A stretch of DNA of 64,000 bases from assembly GCA_911728435.2 (NCBI GenBank), contig OU452198.1, positions 41,011,902-41,075,901 on the forward strand, read 5' to 3'. Of the stretch, positions 10,875 through 22,800 are shown in pieces (positions within the stretch are counted from its first letter, which is position 1; each line of letters begins with the position of its first letter). The DNA is from Apoderus coryli. Lineage: Eukaryota; Arthropoda; Insecta; Coleoptera; Attelabidae. The position numbers and the translations under genes were made by a program. Below the pieces are notes generated by a model, which searched no databases, was not told the origin of the DNA, and saw nothing but the letters and a program-made list of their open reading frames with translations.

Positions 10875-13800
10875 CTAAAACAAAACACTAATTGTTATTA
10901 TTGTGTTTTAGGAAATTTTGTCGTATAACTATAAGGACTATGCCTTCTAACAAGAGTGTAACTATGGATGGAAGAGGTTAGACTCACCTCCTGTAGCAAC
11001 AATCCTTTCCACAACTTCCTTAGTAATCATAACTTCCTGGGACTCCCTCAAATACTTTTTCAAGGCATCAGTAATATCGTGCACGTCATTCTTATATTTC
11101 TCCAATTCACCAACTTTTTTCTTTGTCAGCTTCTTTATCAGTTTGTTCGTTTTATCTACAGAACCAGACTTTTTGTACAGACCTTCACTGGTTATTTTTT
11201 GTTCGATTAATTCCACTGTCTTTTTAATCACTTCGTCCACACTCAGACTGGACGTGCTGGAACCTATCAATGAAACATAAAAATTAGTCATCAGTAGAAC
11301 ATAATATGGATCTGGAAACCTTTTAATTAATAAGCAAATTTACTTGTAATTGAGTGTAATGTAACAAGATTTTAGTTATATTGGAAATTTGCTTCACACT
11401 AGCATGCTTTCAACAAACGGGTCGTTTCGTTGTTCCACTATAGTCACAGCATAATAAATAATACAGTATTCTGACTTTCAGCTTGCGAGCCGTCCTGCGC
11501 ATATCGTCGCGCATGCCGCCATTATGGGTTAAAACGTCACAATAATCGCATTGACGTAGATAGATACCGTTCACTCCTGTGTTCAATATATAGTTCATTA
11601 TCGGCGTGTACGAGATAAATAAATATTGTGTTTGTAATCTAATTCTGTGTTTTTGGTATAATGTTCGTGAGAATTAAAAGGATTTTATTTTTATTAACGT
11701 ATCTTATGATTAATACAATGAACAATCAAGGAGGACATGTGTGTGCTGCAAAATGTTGTCCCAATAAGCGGTACACTTGCTCTAAACATTTTTTTTGCTG
11801 CCCCACAGATCCTGTTAGGTGAGTAATAAGTAAAAATAAAGATGAATACTAGATAATTTTACGTTTATAACAACTATTTGTATAACCGTAAAATTTATAT
11901 TACGAAATGGCAGTATCTAATATGTTTTTAAACTAAATGAAAGTAAAACATAAACTCAAGTTGTCTCGTGGGGAGATAGCATGATAACGCAATCAGCTAG
12001 GGGTTATATTATTGACAATATGCAGAATTCAGGCACACGGCTTGTATGTGGAATTCGTAGGGGTGAAAGAGGCTAGCAATAACATTAAGGAAATCAGCTG
12101 GTTGAATGAAACAACGTCGGATTTTCATTCACTAATTTTGATTATTAAAAATCATCAGATGGATATAGGCGGAATACTTATATGAAAGTTTGAAGTTCCG
12201 GGGATCGGTGTATGACGTGAATATTCCTCATAAAACTGTCAATATGCCATCTCTAGACTCAACGTCAATCTTTGAGCGGTCATTTTCCTATACGGTTTCA
12301 AAATATTACAACGCTCTACCGGAGAATATAAAAAGTTTACAGGGGTTTTCGTTTAAGAGCGCTGTCTGACACGTAATAGAACAAATTAATTTGTAAACAT
12401 AAGCTGCCTACTTAATTTGGCCAGCGATGTAAAACTATTTTCAGATAGGTTTAAGCTAAAATATAAGTTACATTTAAGTTAAGTTAGGAAGCACTGCTTC
12501 AACTTTTATAAAAATTACTTTTTTGCTAATAAATTCTTTATTATTGTTGTGTTTATTATTATTATTAAAAATCATCCAATCATGTCAACATTTAACTGAT
12601 ACCACCACTCAAGGCTGTTTTCAATCACTATGACACACCACAAATATTTCTGATATTGACAGCGATATTATTATGTACTTAAATATTTTTACAAAAATAA
12701 AAATACAGTACTGTGGTTAGAAACCCAAAACTATAATTATTCTTAGTCAGGACCTGACTTGTAACCCAAAATGGCGGCGTCATACGTCACAGTTTATTTC
12801 AAAGTGCCAACGTGGAGTCGGAATGCTGTACTTATTAATGCTGTGACCTTGGTTTGTGTCAAACGCACAGATCCGAAGGGACCTCTTCGACGCCCTGAGG
12901 GACATCATGAGGTTGAGAGCCCAGAAGGTCTTTACAATGGCAGAAACACATGCAAACCCACTTATTCGCGAAGCAGTTAACTACAACGTAGAAGATGGTG
13001 CCAGGGTACCGGAGACCGAGGAGTCAACTCTGACGAAGGAATCCACAGGACTAAGACACTAATTAATATTGTTTCTCTCAGGTCAGGTATACTTACCTAA
13101 ATGTATGTTACAGAGTGTTTTCTACGCACCACCAACCAACCAAGAGGACAACAGCAACAGACGACAATCAACAACAGAACACTACAGCAACAGAGGACAA
13201 TCAAACGAGGACATGGGAAAGGGACGGTTCCCGAGCCATATTGCAAAGATAAGGCAGAGTTTTAGTTTGGGTTAGTGTCCCTCACTACCTAGGGAAGTGG
13301 AAAGCAACTCCCTAGGTGTAATGATGATTACTCTACCTTGGCGAAATAAAAAAAAATATGAATCACATTGCCTGCCGATCACCACTGATGAGTTGTGGAT
13401 CAACGAAACGGTGAAAGCATGGTAGTGGGAAGCAAATTTTCAACATAACTTAAAGTCTTGTTACTTGATATAACAAGGAATTTCGTAAATAGAGCCTGAT
13501 AGAAAATTCGGGCATATCTAGTGGTGGCAATAGCAATTGCAGCAATTCTTTTCTATCTGACCGCGAGCAATTTGTCGAATTCAGGGATTTTCGATCTTCA
13601 TCTTTTACTCCTACCAGTGGTGCACATCAGGGAAGCAATCTAGCTCCACTCTTATTTGCCATCTATGTAAACGACATTGCTGCTGAAGTCTCTAGCGACT
13701 ATCTTTTGTTCGCCGATGATTTGAAATTGTATAGACCAATTGCTACCGAGGACGACTGCATATGCTTGCAACGGGATCTCGGTGAACTTGAGGAATGGTG

Positions 13801-16800
13801 CATTAGGAACAGGCTTCCGCTCAACGTCAGTAAGTGCAAACTCATGTCATTTACCAGACGACAGAGTGTAATTAGTTTCAATTATACGCTGAATGGTGTT
13901 ATTCTTGAATCTTGTGAGTCAATAAAGGACTTGGGAGTTATCATGGATAGTGAAATGACGTTTGATACTCATATTGACTCTATTTCACAAAGCGCGATCC
14001 GAATGATGGGTTTTATTCTCCGCTCAACTACTGATTTTCAGGATATTGACTGTCTGCTTCAGCTGTACGTAAGTTTTGTCCGCTCTAGATTGGAATATGC
14101 CTCTTTTGCATGGTCTCCTTTATACCAGGTGCACATCAATAAATTGGAGCGTATTCAAAGAAAATTTTTAAAAATTTTAGCTTTTAAGATCGATGGATGT
14201 TTCCCAGTCAGGGGCATTGACCATAATATATAGTTAAACAGATTTAATGTTAATTCATTGGTTTTTCGTAGAGATTCGGCTGGTCAAATATTCATGTTTA
14301 AGCTTATAAATGGCATAATTGACTCCCCTCGCCTTCTGGAACAACTGCCCTTTAATTTACCGCAATTCTTTTCTCGAACGATGAATTTATTTAGAGTGCC
14401 GCGTTTCAACACCAATTATGCATCGAGATCACCTCTTTACCGAGCATGCCGAACCTGCGATCGTCTTAATATACATCGATCTGTACATTACTTTGACGGG
14501 TCACTGTGGTCTTTTCGCGCTGGTTTGTATCGGTACTTGAGCACCCTGGACATGTAGAGCGTGGAGCGTATGGTGAGTTTGTCGTATGGTGATTTTGTTG
14601 TATTGTTGTTAACTTTATCCTGCTTTATGGTGTATTTTTCTGAGCTTATGCTTTTTCGATAATTTTTATCAATTATTTAGTTTACTATTGAGATAATATC
14701 CATTGTCTAGTACTTAGAATTGTCTTGTTATTGGGTCTTGACCTGTTAGACAATAAAGTATTTATTTAAGTATTTATTTATTAATGGAGTTGTTACTGCT
14801 TTTGTGGCAATCATTTTAGAGCTTTTCTTTCACCGGGCATATTGCCTGCTCACAATACATGTTGCCACAAAAATCTTGTAGTCAATTATTTAACCACACA
14901 ACCACAAGTCGATTAATGCTTACATGTAGCTATTTCGGTGAAACTTGTATCTCAAACGAATCAGATACAAGGATTACAGATCGATAGCCAATTTCATTTT
15001 ACAGCTCTACTCAACTCACTTATTTTATGGTTGTAAAGGATTGGCAAACTGTCAAAACTGTCATTTGTAATTCCTGATCAATCAGAATAACGTTGCCTGT
15101 GTGCTGCATCGGTAAGGAAGAGGATAAATTTCTCAATTCATTATCCATTTTGGAAGAGGAACGTGCGATCAAGTAAAGTTGCTGATAGGTTCAAAATGAG
15201 TGAGACAAGAGTGGGCAGAGATCCAGACTAGAGTCAGATTATTGTTTCTCCCGATATCAGAGAGTCAATTTTAACAATTGCACACTATTCTTGATGTGGA
15301 TATTGATGAGCTTAGGCCGTTATGGCCGATTGGCTATCAGAGAAGATTTTTATGGACTTTGGCGCAGGGTGCTCGAGCTGCTGAGCACACAGATTAATGA
15401 CCAGAACTTTTGCCTGGAATACAGTAGCGTGGGAACCCTGACATTGTAAGTTGCTGCCATAGAGTCTTAAAAGAAATGGCCTACAGAGTTACTTAAAATA
15501 AGTGTGAAGTTGTTAAGGAGCCCATTTCATCAGTTCTATGAATCTTGTTATATTTTTGTTGATGTTGGTTTAAGCTCGGAGAACTTTAACCCAAGTAAGC
15601 TGGAATTATCTATTTCATTTAATATTTAAGAAATACGTAACGTGTTCAAAAAATTCTTAGTCAATGTTTATTTTAAAATTAAAGATGTTAGGTTAGTTCG
15701 AATGGTTCATATAAACCAACTTGAATACTTCAATGTGAGTGAATAATTATTGGGTATTGATAATTCCTGCTGCACATAAAGACTCTTTGATGAACTTTCC
15801 TTGCTCCTCTTGTTCGAAATTTCACCGCAAGCTACTGCCAACTATTATTATTTAAAGACATCTAGATTGTCATATTAGAAAACAGATGATTTAACACAAA
15901 TATAAATACATGTCACAACTTCTCACCTAACTTCGACTTCTTGCTAGTACTGTCATAACTTCCAATGCTATCTTTCGATTCTTGTCTCACTAAATTTGAA
16001 GTTTCCTGCAACAGCTTCATATTAAATTTATACCTACATAAATCACTAATAAATCAACTAACACTCTTCCTATTATCACAGCCCAACTCCTCCGGATACT
16101 CTATATAGAAGTTCAGCAGAAACTCCATCAACCGTGTGGCTTCTTGTGACTGTGTCACAATATCCCTAGACAATTCAGTGCTTGTAGAAAATATTGATGT
16201 TGGTCCCCAACATATAGCCAAGTTGTATGTATCCATTTTGTTGTCATCTTTAAATTTAACCACTTCTAACAAATGTCTAAGAAGGACTTTCAATGTTTCC
16301 AAATTAGCTTCGTATAGATTTTTCGTTAAAATCTTCCGAAGCTTGTCTCTCTCTTGTTTGGAAAATGTCTTTTGATCAGATTCTAAAAAATATTACAATA
16401 AATATTTCTTCAGCATACTCTTCAATTTTTCGAACATATTCTAATGGAATTCACAGTAACTATGAAATTAAGGGTTCTGACATGGAATAATTGAAGATTT
16501 TCCACAGCCTGGGGCGAAATTTTTCTAAATATATTTTAGGCTTTAAAAATCACGCGTCTGAACACCTTGAGGGTTCAGTCAAAGCCATCACTTTAGCGAC
16601 CTTCCCCAGTGATTTTACATTTTGGACGTCTGAGTGATCCAGATCCTGGCGCCCTAGGGAACTCTACAAAAAATGTCGATGCCTACCCGATGACGTGATT
16701 TTTTAGAAATTTTGGAGTTATTACTGCTACACCACGAATACTGTAATAGAAAAGAAAAATACTTACTAATATTTCCTAATATTTCATCACAGATTTCGCA

Positions 16801-19800
16801 CGTAATTAACGGCTCCCTTAATTCCCTAAAAAATAATTTTAAACAGCCAGTCAGAACGTCCACATCTTTACTGTATTCATCTAGAATTCCTATTCGACCA
16901 TTGTCAACTTCAAATCGGATCTTTTGAATTGTGGCTAAGTTACCGGACGTCCTATATAGACCTACAACAAAAAACAGTTATACAGCAATTCCACATACAT
17001 CAAACTGAAGTTTAGAAAGATGTCGTTTAAGTTCAAAATCTCGCATGCGACATATTATGTCGCACGATAAGCTAAAACCGTATTCCTGAAAATCATACAT
17101 GCGACATAGTCTCACATAAAAGTACAGCCGTGTAAATGTGATTTATTTGACGTATTTGTTACATGAAAGTTCGGTTACTTTAATTCAAACAAAAATACTA
17201 TTTTGGTTTTATATTATAACAGGCGGTCAATACACTCAGTTGCAATCCTCGAGACAATAGTTCAACCTTAAAAAGAAATGGAGATCGAATGGAATATCTC
17301 TAATAATGAAAGAAAGAATATATCGATACATTTCTTGCATCTCTATGACCCAGTTCATGGAACTTTTTTATTATTACTGAAATTGTAGCCCGTCTCCTTT
17401 ATTATTGAAATTGTAGCATGTCTGCACATATTGGGGTCATTAAATTGTTTTTATTATTATTGAATTTGTAGCCCGTCTGGTGAAGACGGTAAAAAATCAA
17501 TATCCGAATGCCAAATGTGTCAACTTGTGTCATTTAAAAACAATTCTGCCAGATTTAGTTCATGTGAATAGTTGTAAAATAAAAATAAGTATAAATTAGT
17601 AGTTTTTTTAGAAAAAATAATGTTTTAATATTTGTTATATTATTGTGAGATTGAGTAAATTAAATTTGTTGGAAAATCAAGTATCTAATAATGTTCCATG
17701 TGTAAATCTATTGTCTAATGTATGGATTTATTGAGGACAATCTTTTCTTGATTGTTGCCAGATTTTGAATGAATTGAATTCAATGAAATAAAAATGATAT
17801 GGAATTTTTTCAATAACCAAATTATTTTAGCAAAAATAAAATAAACTTGGGGAAATTAATTGTGTGTTTAAATAAGCATCTGCACGTGTGTCGGGTCTAA
17901 ATAGATTTCGGATTAATTACGCTATTACGGAAATAATAAGTAAGAGGTGTAGGATAGAGATAATTTGAATGAAATTCTGGCAGCATAGCATTGTTGAAGC
18001 TAGTAGATTCCATAAGAATAACACACAAATCTGTTTTCTTTTCTAATGACTTTACTTTAATGAAAAAAGTGACGATTTGGGAACTATTTTAAAAATAGAA
18101 AATTTGGGTAGTGAATTTTTGAATCTGATTTGTGATAAAAATTAATTTTTCTTGAGTAACGAGACGTTTGTTTATTATTAGGTGGTTTTATAGAAATATT
18201 TCGGTTAAACGTTTGTGACACATTTTGGGTTTAGAAATTTAGGGTAGTGAGATTTTGAATTTGATTTGTGACACATTTGACGGTTTTTGAGGTTACGTTT
18301 GTGGTGCATTATTAGATAATTTTATATAAATATATTGGGGGTTAAAGGTTTGTTTACCATTAGGTGATTTTAAAGATTTTTGAGGATTTTGATTTTTATT
18401 TATTTTAGATAATAATATAGATAAGATAATATTTATGAAGTATTTTAAAATTATTACGAATTTATGAAGATGGAAAACTAAACTCAGCCAAAGCGGCGAC
18501 AAGTTTTGGAAACGTGGCAGCAGTTTAGACGTTAAAATATGACCATTCGACATAACCGGCTATATAAATAATACAATCACGATTCCAATTTACGGATTCA
18601 ATCGGACGGTTCATGATTCGAATTTTATAACGAATGAACGTCGTCCTTTGTTGAATTGGTTAGAAATCCTTACGATAATTATGCTTAGTATTTTGTAAGA
18701 TGGGTGAATTTTTCATGTTTTTTTTTACCATATACAAAATACAGAACGGAAGACAAAAATTTTAGGTTACAAATCACTGATCAAATGAAGTGAATCGCAC
18801 GAATTTTTAATGTTTTAGTGGGGCAAGGGGATTACGGATCAGGATGAGGTTTTTGGATTCGAGTAGAGATGAATCAGGCAACGCTTTAACGCGAAAGAAC
18901 ACGATTAAAAATCAAACCGCGTTTGGATCCTAAAATTTTTATCGAAAGAAAGCAGCTATGATGTGGCCGAAAAATCTCACATGCATTCAAGAATTGACAT
19001 TTTCATATTTGCGTCGACATTTGATAATGGCGCATGCGCCATTCTATAATCGTGATTCGAGAATAGTCCTTCACAAGAAGCAGCTCTGTTGAAGTTTTAG
19101 CTGTCTTTATATACCTGTTGTTTCTATATTCGACCGACAGAAAACTCCATGCATTTTGATATAGGGCTCAGTTGTCTAGTTACCGGGTCTTAAAGGTTCA
19201 AATTTAAAAATCGAAAATTTGCCATAATTGAAAAACGCCTTTAAATATTTTTTTTAAATTTCGTGACCGATATGTTTTTAAAAAATGTCATATTTTGACA
19301 TAAACGATATTTTCAAAAATTTAACCAGTGCCATACTATGGGGGTTAGTGACAGTTTTTATCTCCCTATTTTTTACACCACTGGAATAAATATACCTTCG
19401 TATTTTTTTTTAATTCCCTGTTCATTTTTGCTTAAAAAAGTAGTGACTTTTTATGGGTCTAAAGTGAACGGTTTTGCAGGAATTTACCTCTAAACTAGAG
19501 TCTGCAAGTGTAACATTACATAAATTTCGAAAATTTGCCATAATTCAAAAACGCCTTTAAATATTTTTTTAAAATTTCGTGACCGATATGTTTTTTTAAA
19601 AATAATATTTTGACATAAACAATATTTTCAAAAAATTAACCAGTGGCATGCTATAGGGGTTAGTGACACTTTTTATCTCCCTATTTTTTACGCCACTGGA
19701 ATAAATATATCTTTTTAAAAAAAAATAATTCCCTGTTCATTTTTGCTTAATAACTTCTTATGGGACTAAAGCGAAGAGTTTCGCAGGAATTTGCCTCTAA

Positions 19801-22800
19801 CCAAATGTCTGCAAGTAAAGCAGGTACACAGTTGAAAGTATAAACCTTTTTAAATAATATAGAAACACCCTGTATACTTCTGTAAATAAGAGACCGTTGG
19901 TTGTTACCAGTGAATTGAGAGGCGAGAGTGTTGAATTTTCTTCAGAACATATCAAGTGATAGTATCGATAAAAAAATAATTAACTGGCTTGTTTCTTTTT
20001 GGAGAACAGCTTCAGGATATGTGAGGCATTACAGGGATTTTCAGCACTTCTACAAAAAATTGTAGCCTGTATCTGCTGCATCTTAAACAGCGAGCAAACT
20101 CGTAGTTAAAGACAGCATCTAATTTACAATTAGACTCTAAACATGTTAAAAAACCAAATGAGAATAATCTCTCTTAGATTGGAGCTAAGATATGTGGTTC
20201 ATTTGTCTGCTCTCGATACGAAGAAGCTCGTCATGACAGAATTCCTTTGTTTAAAAATATATTTAATAGACAAATAATTACACACTAACTCACCTAAACT
20301 AGTTATGTTTTCTGGTCTCTCAATCAGCTCAATAGTCTTGTAAACAAACGGAGGAACTTCATTGCGCCCCTTAACGTAAATATCTCTCAACGTATTTCCA
20401 AAAATCGGTTCGTTTTTGTAAATTCCCTTTTTCTCCAGAATTTCTCGACTCGATCGTTTACCCAACAATTTTAATAAACTTTTCGTTATTGTGGTTTTAG
20501 TATCGTTATTTACATATGACTGAATCTGATCCAGTTCGATAAAGGATTTCGCATCTTTATTAGTATCAAAATACAGAGTGTAAGTCAAGTTGTTGCAGTC
20601 TTTAAGTTCGGCGTTTTTGCTGTTTACCAATCGCGCAGATTTGAGCGTGACGTGGCGTTTGAGCAAGCTCTAAAACATAAAAACCATGCATCATAATAAA
20701 AATCAATTTTAATTTAGATACTGTTGTCACGACAATAAAATCAAAAATTTGTGAGTATCAAGTTGAATTAAAATATTTTGTACTTTCAAAAATTACTGAA
20801 AATCTTCCAGTAATGTCAATTCACCCAAACAATTTCAACATCCTAAAGAATGTTGTCCTTGCAGATCACTCATTCAGAACACCAAGTAAAATTGATGCAT
20901 TACTTGGTGCAGAAATATTCTGGGATCTAATTTGTGTAGGTCAGATTGCTCTTTCTAAACCAGGACCAGTTTTGCAGAAAACAAAACTTGGTTGGATTGT
21001 GTCAGGTTCGATTCCGAAGAAATTGTCGGAAAAACTATTTTGTCATGTTTCCAATATAGAACTAAATAATCAACTCTCAAAATTTTGGGAGATTGAGGAG
21101 TGCAAAAGTGCCACAATTTTCACAGCAGAGGAAGAGTGGTGTGAGAATCATTTTCAAAAGCGTCTGTCTCAATTTCCTGTTGAGGGCTATGATCTCAGAA
21201 ATTTATTTCACCCTGTATGTCTGAAAATTCTTTTAACAAATTTTGAAATCTATCTACCCTAAGTTGTAATTGTATTACATCACCTGTAGGCTCGTCAAAA
21301 TCTGCTAAATATTTCGAAAATCGAGTTAATTGACTTTTAACTAACCCGCGTTTTTTTACTAGAGTTTCCATACCCAGATTAACGGAAAATAAAGGATAAT
21401 GTAAAGGACTGGTCTTACGTTTGCACAATAATTCTGTGTTGAATTCGTTCGATTTACGCTTGACCTGCTCCTAACTATCGCTTCTTCTATAAACCTCCGC
21501 CCTCCAATTGTTGAGAGACGGCGTCGGTCGTCTGATGTTGCTCCGCGTCACTAAGTAGTACCAATTGCATACAACTTGTGTTTGGCAAGAAATCCGGCTC
21601 GAAGGACCAAAATGTTGGGGCAATTTAAATTGTTTCAAATCGACCAACACATCTTTTTTGTATGTTTGTTACTATTAAAAACACTTATTCTGTTTATAAA
21701 TTATTATTTTATGTTTATGTTTGACAAGTGGACTGTATTTATTTTTGACAACAACTAATTCTAAATGACAGTTCCATTGCATATTAGAAACAGTGTTACA
21801 GGATGTTAACAAATATGCGTTTAACATGCCGCCCACCTTGAAATAATACAATATTTCAATAAAAATAATTAACTTATACTAAATTACAATGTCTTTGATC
21901 AAGTTAACATGTTATTTCAGTGAACAGATACAGTATTTATGAATCTAGACTTTGGTTTGATTAATTTTGTCATGTAATCGAATTGTGTGGATAATTTGGC
22001 AACCTGTTTTTGGGGGAACTGTTGTTTCTAGAATTTTTTCATTAAAAATATCAATCGCCTATACCGTAACACAAAATTAAATAAATTTTTTGTTCAAAAA
22101 AATCATCTCAATATGTTCCAGGGTTTTAGAGAAAATGGATGTTAAGCTAGTAAATTTTGACTGTTCGGCCAATTTTTTCCTGTGGGTGTATAATAAAGAG
22201 AAGAATTTCTGTTGCCAGAAGATTATTACTATCGTGTAATAATAAGTAAATTACAAAATAATAGCGCGATTAGTATAATACTCGTATACCTACTTACTTT
22301 AATATTGTTAGCTTCATCTACTTTATAGAATTCATCATTTTCATATCGAATACATTCCCGAGTACCAATTTTCATCGGCGATCTATCATTTGGCAATTGA
22401 ATCTTGGTCAAACCACGTATATCGAATTTTCTGTACAGATATGGACTGAAAATATAAAATATATCAATTTCTCACTGTGTGCAGATGGTTATATTAGGTC
22501 ATTCAATATGTCCATAGGATGACACATAGATGGCGTTACTAGAATTTTTTCCATATGATTTTTATTAATACTAACCTTCAAACGATACGTGTAGAAATTT
22601 GATAGCATTTTGTGTGAAAAAACAAATGGAAAAAAGTAAATTTCGTATATTGATAAATAGACCAGGGTCGATAATTTTAAAAATAGTAAAAAGTGAAACA
22701 AAATTATAGTAGCATGGTACCCATTGGAAAACGTAGAGAATATAACAAAAATGAAAGACAAAATAAATTACGGGCGATCTGAGGTCGGGAAGGGGGAGGG

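Larger units (their letters stand above)
11469..12829. mobile_element. MITE family 1, copy 2, with internal cargo
   Basis: Left end ACAGTATTCTGACTTTCAGC with GCGCATGCCGCCATTATGG, right end (reverse complement) ACAGCATTCCGACTCCACG with AATGGCGGCGTCATACG inside. These match copy 1 at 7107-7827. This copy is almost twice as long because it carries a small Cys-rich ORF (11661) and a LINE 3' fragment (about 12130-12570). Confidence 0.65.

Noticed and set aside
15927..16063. Joining exon 6 directly to exon 8 through an alternative donor (AAGA|GTGTTA)
   Set aside because: It is in frame, but the 79-nt exon 7 has better splice sites and also keeps the frame. Skipping remains possible as an isoform.
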